NCBI GenBank assembly: GCA_001898625.1
Contig: MKUP01000026.1
Coordinates: forward strand, 124,001-188,000
DNA length: 64,000 bases
Origin: Burkholderiales bacterium 67-32
GTDB taxonomy: Bacteria; Pseudomonadota; Gammaproteobacteria; Burkholderiales; Burkholderiaceae_B
Direction: 5' to 3'
Each line of letters opens with the position of its first letter. The first letter of the stretch is position 1. The notes under the pieces were generated by a model. That model had not been told where the DNA came from. It did no database searches and saw nothing but the letters and a program-made list of their open reading frames with translations. Both the position numbers and the translations under genes were made by a program. This document shows, in pieces, positions 24,581 through 34,205 of the stretch.

Positions 24581-25363
24581 CTATTGCATGTACCAGCCGT
24601 GGCTGACGACGAACGACTGTCCGGTGAAGGCCGCCGTGGGGAAGGTGGCCAGGAACAGTACGGTCTGCGCGACGTCCTGCAGGGTGGTGAACTCGCCGTC
24701 CACGGTGTTGCCCAGCATGACCTTCTTGATCACTTCGTCCTCCGGGATGCCGAGTTCGCGGGCCTGCTCGGGGATCTGCTTTTCCACCAGCGGCGTGCGC
24801 ACGAAGCCGGGGCAGACCACGTGCGATCGCACGTTGTGCCGGGCGCCTTCCTTGGCCAGCACGCGGGCCAGGCCGAGCAGGCCGTGCTTGGCGGTGACGT
24901 AGGCCGACTTCAGCGGCGAGGCCTCGTGCGAATGCACCGATCCGGTATAGATGACGATGCCGCCGCGATCGTCGCGGTACATGTGCTTGAGGGCCGCCTT
25001 GGTGGTCAGGAAGGCGCCGTCGACGTGGATGGCCATGACCTTCTTCCAGTCGGCGTACGCGAACTGGTCGATGGGATTGACGACCTGGATGCCGGCGTTG
25101 GACACCAGGATGTCCACGCTGCCGAAGGTGTCGACCACCAGTTGGGTGCCGCGCTCGACCGCCGCTTCGTCGGTCACGTCGAAGTCCACCGCCATCGCCT
25201 GGCAGCCCTTGAGCTTGAGTTCGTCGACCACCGCCTGGGCGGCCTTCAGATTGATGTCCGCGATGGCGACGGCGGCGCCCGCCGCGGCCAGCGTGTCGGC
25301 GATTTCCTTGCCGATGCCGCTGGCGGCGCCGGTGACGAGAGCGACTTTTCCATGGAGCTGCAT
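24581..25363 (-). CDS. bdhA: 3-hydroxybutyrate dehydrogenase (SDR family)
   Basis: This 260-residue short-chain dehydrogenase oxidises D-3-hydroxybutyrate to acetoacetate with NAD. Cofactor motif TGAASGIG (residues 11-18), NAG at 89-91, catalytic Ser142, Tyr155 and Lys159 are all present. The sequence also shows the family's IQVVNPID and GWYMQ C-terminus. It connects PHB degradation with central metabolism. It is cotranscribed with the patatin gene downstream. Confidence 0.92.
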   Translation of the reverse strand: MQLHGKVALVTGAASGIGKEIADTLAAAGAAVAIADINLKAAQAVVDELKLKGCQAMAVDFDVTDEAAVERGTQLVVDTFGSVDILVSNAGIQVVNPIDQFAYADWKKVMAIHVDGAFLTTKAALKHMYRDDRGGIVIYTGSVHSHEASPLKSAYVTAKHGLLGLARVLAKEGARHNVRSHVVCPGFVRTPLVEKQIPEQARELGIPEDEVIKKVMLGNTVDGEFTTLQDVAQTVLFLATFPTAAFTGQSFVVSHGWYMQ

Positions 25364-25399
25364 GTTGGATCCCTTGGTATGCGCGTGGGTGGGAAGCGG

Positions 25400-26401
25400 T
25401 CAGGCCAGCAGCGCCGAGGCCAGCAACTGGTAGCTGCGGACCCGGTATGCGTGGCTGTGGATCTGGGAATTGATCATGACTTCGTCGGCCTGCGTGGCCC
25501 GGGCCAGTGCGCCGATCGAGCCGGCCAGCGTCTCGGGTGCGCCGATGTGGATGCGGGTGCGGTTGTACTGGCGCAGCGCCTCTTCGTCGGGCTGGTAGGC
25601 GTAGGCCAGGGCCTCCTCGACGCTGGGCAGCGGGGTGCGGGTGCGGCCGCTGCGCGTGCGCATCATGCTGAGGTCGGCGGTCGAGGCCAGGCGCTCGGCT
25701 TCGTCGGCGGTGGGCGCGCAGACGGCCGACACCGCCAGGATGGCGCGCGGCTCGTGGCCGAACGGCGACGCGCGGAATTCCTCGCGATAGAGCCGCATCG
25801 CCGCATGGGCGTTCTCGGGCACGATATGGTGGGCGTAGGCGAAGCCGAAGCCGTTGGCGGCGGCCACGCGCGCGCCGAACAGGCTGGAGCCGAGTATCCA
25901 GATGGGCGGGCAGGGCACGCCCACGGGCGTGGCGCGCACCCGTGCATGGGGGTGGTCGGACGGCATCACGTCCTTCAGGTAGCCGACCAGGTCGGCCAGT
26001 TGCTGCGGGAATTCATCGGCATCGGCATGGCCGCGGCGCAGCGCGCTGGCGGTCACGGGGTCGGTGCCGGGCGCGCGCCCCAGGCCCAGGTCGATCCGGC
26101 CCGGGAACATCGCTTCCAGCACGCGGAAGGTCTCGGCCACCTTCAGCGGGCTGTGATTGGGCAGCATGATGCCGCCCGACCCCACGCGCAGCCGGGTGGT
26201 GGCGCCGGCGATCCGGCAGATCAGCAGTTCCGGCGCCGAGCACGCCAGCATGCCCGTGTTGTGGTGTTCCGCCAGCCAGTAGCGGTGGTAGCCGGCGGCC
26301 TCGGCCTGGCGCGCGAGGTCCACGCTGTTGGACAGCGCATCGGTGGCCGTGTAGCCGGCGGGAATGGGGCTCAGGTCGAGGACGGACAGCTTCAGAGACA
26401 T
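25400..26401 (-). CDS. LLM class flavin-dependent oxidoreductase
   Basis: This 333-residue TIM-barrel protein belongs to the luciferase-like monooxygenase family. The start ([20 protein letters not shown]) and the motifs [40 protein letters not shown] and [15 protein letters not shown] are those of the YhbW/MsnO8 subgroup. FMN-dependent chemistry is expected but the substrate is unknown. It lies 36 bases upstream of bdhA in the same direction. Confidence 0.9.
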   Translation of the reverse strand: MSLKLSVLDLSPIPAGYTATDALSNSVDLARQAEAAGYHRYWLAEHHNTGMLACSAPELLICRIAGATTRLRVGSGGIMLPNHSPLKVAETFRVLEAMFPGRIDLGLGRAPGTDPVTASALRRGHADADEFPQQLADLVGYLKDVMPSDHPHARVRATPVGVPCPPIWILGSSLFGARVAAANGFGFAYAHHIVPENAHAAMRLYREEFRASPFGHEPRAILAVSAVCAPTADEAERLASTADLSMMRTRSGRTRTPLPSVEEALAYAYQPDEEALRQYNRTRIHIGAPETLAGSIGALARATQADEVMINSQIHSHAYRVRSYQLLASALLA

Positions 26402-26503
26402 GGGAGGGGAGGACGGCCGTTAACGCATCAAGTGTGAACCCGACGGCGTTTTGCTGCAACCCAGCATGACCGGCGGGGAAGGTTCGGCGCGGCGCCCGGC
26501 GGC

Positions 26504-27355
26504 TCAGGTCCGCCGGGCCAGCACCAGCGTGCGCCAGGTCGAAACCAGTCCCGCCGCTGCGATCAGCACCATGCCGGCCCAGCCCAGCATGTCGGGATGA
26601 TCGTCCCAGAACAGGAAGCCGAGCAGGACCGAGAACGGGATGGTGCTGTACTGGAGCACCGAGGACAGGGCGGCCGATCCGCGGCTGAACGCCCGCGTCA
26701 TCGCGAACTGCCCCAGCAGCCCGCTGATGCCGACGCCCAGCAGTGTGAACCAGCCATAGAGCGAGGGCGGCTGCCAGCCGGTGACCGAGGTGGCGACGCC
26801 GCCCGTCAGGCAGGACGACAGCGCGAAGAACAGCACGATGCGCCATTCGGGCTCGCCGGACTGGCCCAGCGAGCGCACCTGCATCACGGCGATCGCGGTC
26901 AGGCTGCCGGCGGTCAGGCCCAGCAGGGCCGCCAGCCATTGCGAGTGATCCAGGGTGGGGCGCAGGATCGCGATCACACCGATGAAGCCGATCACGACCG
27001 CGAGCGTGCGCAGCCGGTCGGTCAGGTCGTGCTGGCGCCAGATCATCCAGCCGGCGATGAACAGCGGCGAGGTGTAGTTCAGGGTGATCGCGGTCGCCAG
27101 CGGCAGCCGGCCCATGGCGAAGAACGACAGCCAGATCGACCCCACCCCGGCGACGTTGCGCATGATGTGCAGCCGCCAGGTCGGCGGGATCACGACGCGC
27201 CGGGTGGCCCAGGCCCAGGCCAGGATGCCCGCCGCCGTGGGCAGCCCCCGGAACAGGATGATCTGCCCCAGGCTGGCCTCTTCCGAGGCGAATTTCACGA
27301 ACATGGCCATGATCGCGAACATCAGCGAAGCGAAAAGCATCCAGAGGGCTTGCAT
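26504..27355 (-). CDS. EamA/DMT family transporter
   Basis: This 283-residue protein has ten predicted helices in two EamA repeats (MQALWMLFASLMFAIMAMFV; LGVGISGLLGQFAMTRAFSR). The subgroup signature ALSSVLQYSTIPFSVLLGFLFWDD near the C-terminus is typical of the RhaT/YdcZ-like exporters. The substrate is unknown. It is divergent from htpX with 260 bases between the start codons. Confidence 0.88.
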   Translation of the reverse strand: MQALWMLFASLMFAIMAMFVKFASEEASLGQIILFRGLPTAAGILAWAWATRRVVIPPTWRLHIMRNVAGVGSIWLSFFAMGRLPLATAITLNYTSPLFIAGWMIWRQHDLTDRLRTLAVVIGFIGVIAILRPTLDHSQWLAALLGLTAGSLTAIAVMQVRSLGQSGEPEWRIVLFFALSSCLTGGVATSVTGWQPPSLYGWFTLLGVGISGLLGQFAMTRAFSRGSAALSSVLQYSTIPFSVLLGFLFWDDHPDMLGWAGMVLIAAAGLVSTWRTLVLARRT

Positions 27356-27394
27356 GGAGGGAGGGCGGCGATGAGGTGGCCTCGATTGTAGCTT

Positions 27395-27445
27395 CTGGGG
27401 TTAACCCCAGTATTCACCTTGAAATCATCGTCCCGGCTACCATAT
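27395..27445 (+). promoter_or_regulatory. Sigma-32 type promoter of htpX, preceded by a perfect 16-base palindrome
   Basis: CTTGAAA (27418-27424), a 13-base spacer and TACCATAT (27438-27445) match the heat-shock consensus CTTGAAA / CCCCATnT, with two differences in the -10 part. The palindrome CTGGGGTTAACCCCAG (27395-27410) ends seven bases before the -35 box and could bind a regulator. The leader to the htpX start codon would be about 165 nt. Confidence 0.65.
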
Positions 27446-27617
27446 AGCCCCAACCGGGAAACGGGTATCGTCCCTCTCGCCGTTCTGCGGCGGCCGGAGG
27501 GAACTTCCCGATGCCTGTTGCCGTCACATTCGGCGCCGCGCGGGGCGGTTCCCGGTGGCCGAGGGGAAAACCCGCCCCCGGACAAAACATCAAAGGTTTT
27601 CGGAGCTTTCTGCCCTC

Positions 27618-28499
27618 ATGAAACGCATCGTGCTATTTCTGGCGACCAACGTCGCGGTCATGCTGGTCCTGACGGCGACGCTGAGTCTGCTCGGCGTCAA
27701 CCGTTTTCTGACCGCGAACGGCCTGGACATCCAGGCGCTGGCCATCTTCTCGCTCGTCGTCGGTTTCACCGGTTCCATCATCTCGCTCCTGATGAGCAAG
27801 CCGATGGCCAAGTGGAGCACCGGCGCCCGGGTCATCGACCCCAACGCGCCCAACGGCGCCGAGGAGCAATGGCTGGTCGACACCGTGCACCAACTGGCCG
27901 ACCGCGCCGGCATCGGCCGCCCCGAGGTCGCCATCTACGAGGGCGAGCCCAACGCGTTCGCCACCGGCGCCTTCAAGAACGACGCGCTGGTCGCGGTGTC
28001 TACCGGTCTGCTGCGGGGCATGACCGAGGAAGAAGTCAGTGCCGTCCTGGGCCACGAAGTGGCGCACATCGCCAATGGCGACATGATCACGCTGACCCTG
28101 ATCCAGGGCGTGGTCAACACCTTCGTGGTATTCATGGCGCGCGTCGTCGGCTACGTGGTCGATCGGATGGTGCTCAAGAACGAACGTGGTGGCGGCATCG
28201 GCTACTTCGCCACCGTCATCGTCTGTGAACTGGTGTTCGGCATCCTGGCCTCCGTCATCGTCGCCTGGTTCTCGCGCCAGCGCGAATACCGCGCGGACGC
28301 CGGCTCGGCCTACCTGCTGGGCTCGCGCGAACCGATGATCCGCGCCCTGGCCCGCCTGGGCGGCATGGAACCGGGCGACCTGCCCAAGAGCTTCGAGGCC
28401 TCCGGCATCGCCGGCGGCGGCAAGGGCTTCGGCGCGCTGTTCGCGTCCCACCCCCCCATCGAGCAGCGCATCCGCGCCCTGATGAACGCAAAAGGGTAG
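27618..28499 (+). CDS. htpX: HtpX membrane zinc metalloprotease
   Basis: This 293-residue inner-membrane protease degrades misfolded membrane proteins. Two N-terminal helices ([40 protein letters not shown]) precede the zinc motif HEVAH at residues 146-150 and a further pair of helices. The third ligand Glu lies in the [12 protein letters not shown] segment. The ATG at 27618 gives the canonical MKRIVLF start. The heat-shock type promoter fits its role. Confidence 0.95.
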   Translation: MKRIVLFLATNVAVMLVLTATLSLLGVNRFLTANGLDIQALAIFSLVVGFTGSIISLLMSKPMAKWSTGARVIDPNAPNGAEEQWLVDTVHQLADRAGIGRPEVAIYEGEPNAFATGAFKNDALVAVSTGLLRGMTEEEVSAVLGHEVAHIANGDMITLTLIQGVVNTFVVFMARVVGYVVDRMVLKNERGGGIGYFATVIVCELVFGILASVIVAWFSRQREYRADAGSAYLLGSREPMIRALARLGGMEPGDLPKSFEASGIAGGGKGFGALFASHPPIEQRIRALMNAKG

Positions 28500-28509
28500 A
28501 GGGGGTATA

Positions 28510-28589
28510 GCCCCCCCCTACGCCCTGCGGGCGCCCCCCAGGGGGCGATGCGGGTGGACCGGCGGAGCCGGATCCACCGCATCCTGGGG
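28510..28589 (+). repeat. Dispersed structured element, copy 1 (after htpX)
   Basis: The segment begins 11 bases after the htpX stop codon. It contains a C run, TACG, a short GC hairpin, the hairpin GCGCCCCCCAGGGGGC (28531-28546), then a long hairpin at 28547-28583 with apical loop GGA. It aligns along its whole length with the reverse complement of 49213-49292. Substitutions in the long hairpin occur as complementary pairs. Confidence 0.75.
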
Positions 28590-28642
28590 TACCAAGCGGC
28601 TGGCGGGGGCTGGGGGTTTGGCTGGTCGCTGGTTGGAATGAG

Positions 28643-28678
28643 AAAACGGCTTCGCTTTTTTGAGCGAAGCCGTTTTTC
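28643..28678. terminator. Bidirectional intrinsic terminator between htpX and the BON gene
   Basis: Fourteen-base arms (28643-28656 and 28663-28676) pair perfectly around TTTTTG. A-T pairs at the base give a U tract on both strands. It serves the convergent htpX (+) and BON lipoprotein (-) genes. Confidence 0.87.
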
Positions 28679-28713
28679 GTTTTTATTGCGTGCGCGTCAG
28701 CGCATAGGGGGCT

Positions 28714-29034
28714 CTATCGAGGGTTGTTTTTCACCCGCAGGTCGTTGCGGACGCTTTGGACGCCTTCGACGCCACGGGCGACTTCCACGGCGCGGGTGGC
28801 CTCGGCTTGGGAGTTGACGAAGCCGGAGAGCTGGACGGTGCGGCGGAAGGTTTCGACGTTGACGTCGATGGCGCTGACGTCCTTGGCCGAGACCAGGGCG
28901 GCCTTCACCTTGGCGGTAATGGCGGCGTCGCTGGCGTATTCACCCGCGGATTGCTGGGTGCGGGTGGCGGCGCAGCCGCCCATGACCGTGGCGGTACCGA
29001 TGATGCCGGCGACGAGCAGGGTACGAACGTTCAT
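28714..29034 (-). CDS. BON-domain lipoprotein
   Basis: This 106-residue protein has a signal peptide ending VMGGCAATR (lipobox MGGC, atypical but plausible). One BON domain (SDAAITAKVKAALVSAKDVS to GVEGVQSVRNDLRVK) is as in OsmY and related envelope proteins that bind phospholipid. It is probably involved in envelope integrity under stress. Ribosome-binding site AAGGAGAA precedes the ATG. It is followed by the shared terminator. Confidence 0.9.
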   Translation of the reverse strand: MNVRTLLVAGIIGTATVMGGCAATRTQQSAGEYASDAAITAKVKAALVSAKDVSAIDVNVETFRRTVQLSGFVNSQAEATRAVEVARGVEGVQSVRNDLRVKNNPR

Positions 29035-29056
29035 GGTTTTTCTCCTTGGGCGTGAA

Positions 29057-29218
29057 TCATTTTCGGAACAGGCCGCTCAGCAGCGACAGGACCGCAAGCA
29101 CGATGAAAATGAAGAACAATATCTTCGCGATCGACGCGGCACCGGCGGCGATGCCGCCGAATCCCAGGACCGCCGCGATGATGGCGATGACGAAAAATAC
29201 GACTGCATAATGCAGCAT
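29057..29218 (-). CDS. DUF1328 small membrane protein
   Basis: This 53-residue protein begins [20 protein letters not shown] and has two hydrophobic helices joined by [14 protein letters not shown], ending GLFRK, the typical DUF1328/YtjA layout. The start at 29218 has GGGAGA before it. It lies 22 bases upstream of the BON lipoprotein gene, so both are probably cotranscribed as envelope or stress genes. Molecular function is unknown. Confidence 0.9.
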   Translation of the reverse strand: MLHYAVVFFVIAIIAAVLGFGGIAAGAASIAKILFFIFIVLAVLSLLSGLFRK

Positions 29219-29445
29219 GCTTTTCTCCCGTCTTTTTTTACCTATGGCGAAAATCCGGCCTATATGCATCGGGCCTGGCTTTCGTTTTAAAAGCTACGCG
29301 CCGGCTCCCGCGTTGACAAGGCGGCAGTGTGTATATTTGTAATGATTGGCATGCTGCCGAGTCACCGTGTATTTATTACAGATCGGTGGGTATTGCCTTC
29401 AAACACCTCATGAGCGACGGGGGCTTGCGGCGATTGAAAAAAAGA

Positions 29446-29468
29446 AAAGCGCCCATGAAGGGCGCTTT
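29446..29468 (-). terminator. Intrinsic terminator of the Rieske oxygenase gene
   Basis: Read on the minus strand, AAAGCGCCC pairs with GGGCGCTTT (arms 29460-29468 and 29446-29454), followed by TTCTTTTTTT. It lies about 30 bases after the stop codon. Confidence 0.8.
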
Positions 29469-29496
29469 GATGGGCAGTCGGACAAAAGTTACGTCT

Positions 29497-30663
29497 TTAC
29501 ATATCTTCCGGTTCGTTCATTACCTTCCGATACCACTCATGGAAGTGCTGCATGCCGTCTTCCATGGGGGATTGGTAGGGGCCGGCCTCGTTGGTGCCGC
29601 GTTCCATTAATGCCTTGCGGCCGGCATCCATGCGTTCGGCAATCTCGTCGTCCTCGACGGCGGTTTCCATATAGGCCGCCTGCTGGGCCTCGACAAAATC
29701 CCGTTCGAAATGGACGATTTCCTCGGGATAATAGAATTCGACGATATTGACCGTTTCCTGCGGGCTCTTGGGATAGAGCGTCGACAATACCAGCGTGTGC
29801 GGATACAGCTCGATCATGTGGGTCGGAAAATGGGTGACCCAGATCGCCCCGAATTCCGGCGCGCTGCCATTGCGGTAGGCCAGCAGGGCATCGTGCCAGC
29901 GCTGGTAGACGCCCGAACCGGGGTGCGCCAGCGCGTTGTGCACGCCGACCCGCTGCAGGCTGTAGTAGTCGCCGAATTCCCAGCTCAGATCGTCGCAGGT
30001 GACGAAACGGCCCAGGCCGGGGTGGAACGGGCCGACGTGGTAGTCCTCGAGGTAGACCTCGATGAACGTCTTCCAGTTGTAGTTGCACTGGTGCACCTGC
30101 ACCCGGTCCAGGACGTAGTCGCTGAAGTCGAACTCGGGCCTGCCGTCCAGGGCGGCAAGCTCGGTGGCGATTTGACGGCCGCCTGCGCGGGGCGACTCGA
30201 ACAGCGAGCCGTTCCATTCCTGCAGCGCGAAGCGCTGCAGGTCCAGGCCCGGCGTTTCGCTGAACAGCGGGGCGCCGATCAGCTTGCCGCGGGCGTCGTA
30301 GGTCCAGCGGTGCAGGGGGCAGACGATGTTGCCCGGGCGGCCCAGGTTGCCGCTGCAATGCGCGGCCTGCCGTTCGCCGCCGGCCGGATGCTTGCCCAGC
30401 ATCAGCGCCTGCCGGTGACGGCATACGTTGGACAGCAGCTCGACGCCGGCATGGTTGCGCACCAGCACCCGGCCGTCGTTTTCCTGGATCAGGGTACGGT
30501 AGTCCCCGACTTCGGGGACGCCTTTCTGGTGGCCCACGTACATGGGGGCCTGGCCAAAGACGTTTTGCATTTCGCGCGCGAAGCGCGCTTCATCGAAATA
30601 GGCACTGACTGGGAGCTGCGCTCGGCTCGCCGCCACGTGTGCCACGCGACCGATATCGGTCAT
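29497..30663 (-). CDS. Rieske non-haem iron oxygenase, alpha-subunit type
   Basis: This 388-residue protein has a Rieske 2Fe-2S domain with ligands Cys81, His83, Cys115 and His118 (CRHR, CPLHRW) and a catalytic domain with iron ligands His209 and His214 (EDYHVGPFHPG). The two halves of the Rieske motif are 31 residues apart instead of about 15-17, so a loop (GGERQAAHCSGNLGRPGN) is inserted. No ferredoxin or reductase gene is adjacent, so partners must be elsewhere. The start at 30663 is chosen for GGAGGG. The substrate is unknown. Confidence 0.88.
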   Translation of the reverse strand: MTDIGRVAHVAASRAQLPVSAYFDEARFAREMQNVFGQAPMYVGHQKGVPEVGDYRTLIQENDGRVLVRNHAGVELLSNVCRHRQALMLGKHPAGGERQAAHCSGNLGRPGNIVCPLHRWTYDARGKLIGAPLFSETPGLDLQRFALQEWNGSLFESPRAGGRQIATELAALDGRPEFDFSDYVLDRVQVHQCNYNWKTFIEVYLEDYHVGPFHPGLGRFVTCDDLSWEFGDYYSLQRVGVHNALAHPGSGVYQRWHDALLAYRNGSAPEFGAIWVTHFPTHMIELYPHTLVLSTLYPKSPQETVNIVEFYYPEEIVHFERDFVEAQQAAYMETAVEDDEIAERMDAGRKALMERGTNEAGPYQSPMEDGMQHFHEWYRKVMNEPEDM

Positions 30664-30924
30664 GACTTCCCTCCGCGAGAGTTGTGAAGCCAGTCCCCCT
30701 CGCTGCGAAACCACCCCTTACGCGACCTGGAGCGGTGTTTTTGGACTTCGCAGATGGTACTGGCGCGAAGAAAATGATCTGCCCGATCAAGCCGGCTATT
30801 GTACCCCGGACGGCCGTGCAAGTCCCCGCCGCCGCCCCGCCTGACCTTGCCTGCGGCGGGGGTGGAATCCCGGCATCCCGTACAATTCCGGGTTCGATGC
30901 CGTGACGAGATCCAGGAGGCTTGA

Positions 30925-31194
30925 TTGGCCGACAAATTCGTGAATGTTCCCGATGCACAGGGCGACGCCCCCGCGCAGGCCCTGCCTCAGGACTTCGAGG
31001 CCGCCCTGGGCGAGCTCGAGGCGCTGGTGGCGATGATGGAGGACGGTTCCATGCCGCTGGAGTCCTCGCTGGCCGCCTACCGGCGCGGTGTCGACCTGGT
31101 GCGGGTCTGCCAGGACAGACTGGCGCGCGCCGAGCAGCAGGTCCGGGTCCTCGAGGGAGAATTGCTGCGTCCCTTCGAAGAGGCCGGGGACTGA
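30925..31194 (+). CDS. xseB: Exodeoxyribonuclease VII small subunit
   Basis: This 89-residue helical protein matches XseB: LPQDFEAALGELEALVAMME, then LESSLAAYRRGVDLVRVCQ and LARAEQQVRVLEG. Several copies assemble with XseA, encoded at 53.5 kb, into the nuclease that degrades single-stranded DNA. The TTG start follows AGGAGG by five bases. It is the first gene of xseB-ispA-dxs. Confidence 0.93.
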   Translation: MADKFVNVPDAQGDAPAQALPQDFEAALGELEALVAMMEDGSMPLESSLAAYRRGVDLVRVCQDRLARAEQQVRVLEGELLRPFEEAGD

Positions 31195-31198
31195 CTTG

Positions 31199-32104
31199 AT
31201 GGCTGGCAGTCGCGAAGATTTTTCCGCCTGGATGGCGGCGTGCGGGGTGCGCGCCGAACAGGCGTTGGCGCGCTTGTTGCCCGCCCAGGACACCGAGCCG
31301 CGGACGCTGCATGGCGCCATGCGGTATGCGGTGCTGGGCGGTGGCAAGCGCGTGCGCCCCATGTTGACCTATGCCGCGGGCGAAGCCTGCGCGGCATCCG
31401 GCGCCGGCAGCGAGGCGGCGCTGGACGCCGCCGCCGCCGCGGTCGAACTGATCCACGCCTACTCCCTGGTGCACGACGACATGCCGTGCATGGACGACGA
31501 CGTCCTGCGCCGCGGCCGCCCGACCGTGCACGTGGAGTTCGGCCAGGCCACGGCGCTGCTGGTGGGCGATGCCTTGCAGGCCCTGGCGTTCGAAGTCCTG
31601 GCGGGTATGCCGATCGCCCCCGGCCTGACCGTGCAGGCGGTGCAGGTGCTGGCGACGGCGGCCGGCAGCCTGGGCATGGCCGGCGGCCAGGCCATCGACC
31701 TGGCCAGCGTCGGCAAGCCGCTGAACCGGGATCAGCTCGAAGCCATGCACCGGCTCAAGACCGGGGCGCTGCTGCGCGCCAGCGCCGCCCTGGGCGGCAT
31801 CGTGGTGGGCGCGAGCTCGGTCCAGCGCGCGGCACTCGACGGCTACGCGCAGGCGGTGGGGCTGGCGTTCCAGGTGGTCGATGACATCCTCGATGTCACG
31901 GCCGATTCGGCGCGCCTGGGCAAGACGGCCGGCAAGGATGCGGCCGCCGACAAGCCAACCTATGTATCCATACTGGGCCTGGACGAGGCCCGGACCCTGG
32001 CGGAGCGTCTGCGCCAGGCCGCGCACGAGGCCATCGCTCCGCTGGGAGCGGGCGGTGCGCGCCTGGCCGCGCTGGCCGATTTCATCGTGCTGCGCGACCG
32101 CTGA
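31199..32104 (+). CDS. ispA: Farnesyl diphosphate synthase (polyprenyl synthetase)
   Basis: This 301-residue enzyme condenses IPP with DMAPP/GPP to farnesyl diphosphate. Motifs are [10 protein letters not shown], the first Asp-rich motif [15 protein letters not shown], and the second Asp-rich motif [10 protein letters not shown]. It begins four bases after the xseB stop. This gene order (xseB-ispA-dxs) is conserved in proteobacteria and couples isoprenoid building with precursor supply from Dxs. Confidence 0.95.
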   Translation: MAGSREDFSAWMAACGVRAEQALARLLPAQDTEPRTLHGAMRYAVLGGGKRVRPMLTYAAGEACAASGAGSEAALDAAAAAVELIHAYSLVHDDMPCMDDDVLRRGRPTVHVEFGQATALLVGDALQALAFEVLAGMPIAPGLTVQAVQVLATAAGSLGMAGGQAIDLASVGKPLNRDQLEAMHRLKTGALLRASAALGGIVVGASSVQRAALDGYAQAVGLAFQVVDDILDVTADSARLGKTAGKDAAADKPTYVSILGLDEARTLAERLRQAAHEAIAPLGAGGARLAALADFIVLRDR

Positions 32105-32120
32105 ACGGAGATACCGAAAC

Positions 32121-34007
32121 ATGCCCACCGAAATGCTCGACCGCATCGAATCTCCGGCCGACCTGAAAAAACTGGACCGCTGCCAACTGTCGGCGCTGGC
32201 CGATGAACTGCGCGCCTTCGTGCTGGAGTCGGTGTCCCGCACCGGCGGCCACTTGTCCTCGAATCTGGGCACGGTCGAACTGACCCTGGCGCTGCACTAC
32301 GTCTTCGATACCCCCGACGATCGCATCGTCTGGGACGTGGGGCACCAGACCTATCCGCACAAGATCCTGACGGGCCGGCGCGCCGGCATGGCGACCCTGC
32401 GGCAGCAGGACGGCATTTCCGGTTTTCCCCGGCGCAGCGAGTCCGACTACGACGCCTTCGGCACCGCGCATTCGTCCACCTCCATCTCGGCCGCGCTGGG
32501 CATGGCGGCGGCGGCCCGCTACGCCGGCATCGACCGCAAGCACATCGCCGTGATCGGCGATGGCGCGATGTCCGCCGGCATGGCCTTCGAGGCGCTGAAC
32601 AACGGCGGCGTCATGCCCGACGTGGACCTGCTGGTGATCCTGAACGACAACGACATGTCGATCTCGCCGCCGGTCGGTGCGTTGAACCGCTACCTCGCGC
32701 GCCTGATGTCGGGCAGGTTCTACGCCGCCGCGCGCAACGTGGGCAAGGCGGTGCTGTCGCATGTGCCGCCCGTGTTCGAACTGGCGCGCCGCATCGAGGA
32801 GCACGCCAAGGGCATGGTCACGCCCGCCACGATGTTCGAGGAGCTGGGCTTCAACTATGTCGGCCCCATCGACGGACATGACCTCGATTCGCTGATCCCC
32901 ACGCTGCAGAACATGCGCAAGCTGTCCGGCCCGCGCTTCCTGCACGTCGTCACCCGCAAGGGGCAGGGATACAAGCTGGCCGAGGCCGATCCCATCCTGT
33001 ACCACGGACCGGGCAAGTTCGATCCCGCGGTGGGCATCAGCAAGCCGTCCACGCCGCCCAGGAAGACCTTCACCCAGGTGTTCGGCGACTGGCTGTGCGA
33101 CATGGCGGCCGAGGACACGCGCCTGATCGGCATCACGCCGGCCATGCGCGAGGGCAGTGGCCTGGTGGAGTTCGAGCGGCGCTTTCCCGATCGCTACTTC
33201 GACGTGGGCATCGCCGAGCAGCACGCGGTGACCTTCGCGGGCGGGCTCGCCTGCGAAGGGCTCAAGCCGGTGGTGGCCATCTACTCCACCTTCCTGCAGC
33301 GGGGCTACGACCAATTGATCCACGACGTCGCGCTCCAGGACCTGGACGTGACCTTCGCGCTCGATCGCGCCGGCCTCGTGGGCGCGGATGGCGCCACGCA
33401 CGCCGGCAACTACGACATCGCCTTCGTGCGCTGCATCCCCAACATGGTGGTGGCCACGCCCTCGGACGAGGCCGAATGCAGGCTGCTGCTGTCGACCTGT
33501 TATCAGCATCCCGGACCCGCCACGGTCCGCTATCCGCGCGGTGCGGGCCGGGGGGCGGCGCCAGCGGCGAACCTCGACACCGTTGCCCTGGGCAAGGGCG
33601 TCGTGCGGCGCGAAAGCGGCCGCGCGCAGCCCGGCGGCAAGGCGGGCGTCGCGATCCTCGCGTTCGGCACGCTGGCCGTGCCCGCGTTGCAGGCGGGGTT
33701 GGCGCTGGATGCCACGGTGGTGGACATGCGCTTCGTCAAGCCCATCGACCGCGAGCTCATCCTCGACCTGGCGGCGCGGCATGCGGCGCTGGTGACGGTG
33801 GAAGAGGGCAGCATCATGGGCGGCGCCGGCAGCGCCGTCTGCGAGGTGCTGAGCGAGGCTGGTGTGACCGTGTCCGTGATGCAGCTCGGCCTGCCCGACC
33901 GCTTCATCGACCACGGCGACCAGGCCGCGCTGCTGGCGGGCCTGGGGCTCGACGCGGCGGGCATCGAAGCTTCCGTGCGCGGGCGGTTTCCCGATCAGGT
34001 GAGTTGA
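32121..34007 (+). CDS. dxs: 1-deoxy-D-xylulose-5-phosphate synthase
   Basis: This 628-residue thiamine diphosphate enzyme is the first step of the MEP isoprenoid pathway, from pyruvate and glyceraldehyde-3-phosphate. Hallmarks are [14 protein letters not shown], the ThDP motif [18 protein letters not shown] to [28 protein letters not shown] in the form [12 protein letters not shown], and [15 protein letters not shown]. Full length compared with E. coli (620). The ATG lies 16 bases after ispA. Confidence 0.97.
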   Translation: MPTEMLDRIESPADLKKLDRCQLSALADELRAFVLESVSRTGGHLSSNLGTVELTLALHYVFDTPDDRIVWDVGHQTYPHKILTGRRAGMATLRQQDGISGFPRRSESDYDAFGTAHSSTSISAALGMAAAARYAGIDRKHIAVIGDGAMSAGMAFEALNNGGVMPDVDLLVILNDNDMSISPPVGALNRYLARLMSGRFYAAARNVGKAVLSHVPPVFELARRIEEHAKGMVTPATMFEELGFNYVGPIDGHDLDSLIPTLQNMRKLSGPRFLHVVTRKGQGYKLAEADPILYHGPGKFDPAVGISKPSTPPRKTFTQVFGDWLCDMAAEDTRLIGITPAMREGSGLVEFERRFPDRYFDVGIAEQHAVTFAGGLACEGLKPVVAIYSTFLQRGYDQLIHDVALQDLDVTFALDRAGLVGADGATHAGNYDIAFVRCIPNMVVATPSDEAECRLLLSTCYQHPGPATVRYPRGAGRGAAPAANLDTVALGKGVVRRESGRAQPGGKAGVAILAFGTLAVPALQAGLALDATVVDMRFVKPIDRELILDLAARHAALVTVEEGSIMGGAGSAVCEVLSEAGVTVSVMQLGLPDRFIDHGDQAALLAGLGLDAAGIEASVRGRFPDQVS

Positions 34008-34104
34008 TCCCCCCCGAATGCGGGAAGCGCCCGCTTTCCGTATCGAGCGCGCCACGCATGACCGAGGGTTAGCCCCGTAGGTGCCGCACCACGACAGGCG
34101 CAGA

Positions 34105-34170
34105 ATTACTTTTGCTGAAGCGCTTTGCGAAGCGTTGCAATCGCGTCCAGTAAAAGTGATGTAAAAGCGG
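34105..34170 (+). promoter_or_regulatory. Inverted and helically phased direct repeats before the XRE gene
   Basis: Arms 34105-34117 and 34148-34160 are complementary at 11 of 13 positions. Within the right arm GTAAAAGTG (34150) is followed exactly 11 bases later by GTAAAAGCG (34161). They lie 36-100 bases before the regulator's ATG and are good candidates for its own operator. Confidence 0.42.
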
Positions 34171-34205
34171 TAGATATAACGCGCTGTCGTGGGGAGTATG
34201 CGTCA

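Noticed and set aside
23435-26437. 1000-codon open frame on the plus strand
   Set aside because: It crosses three genuine minus-strand genes (patatin, bdhA, flavin monooxygenase), and its translation is Gly/Val/Asp/Gln-rich shadow sequence.
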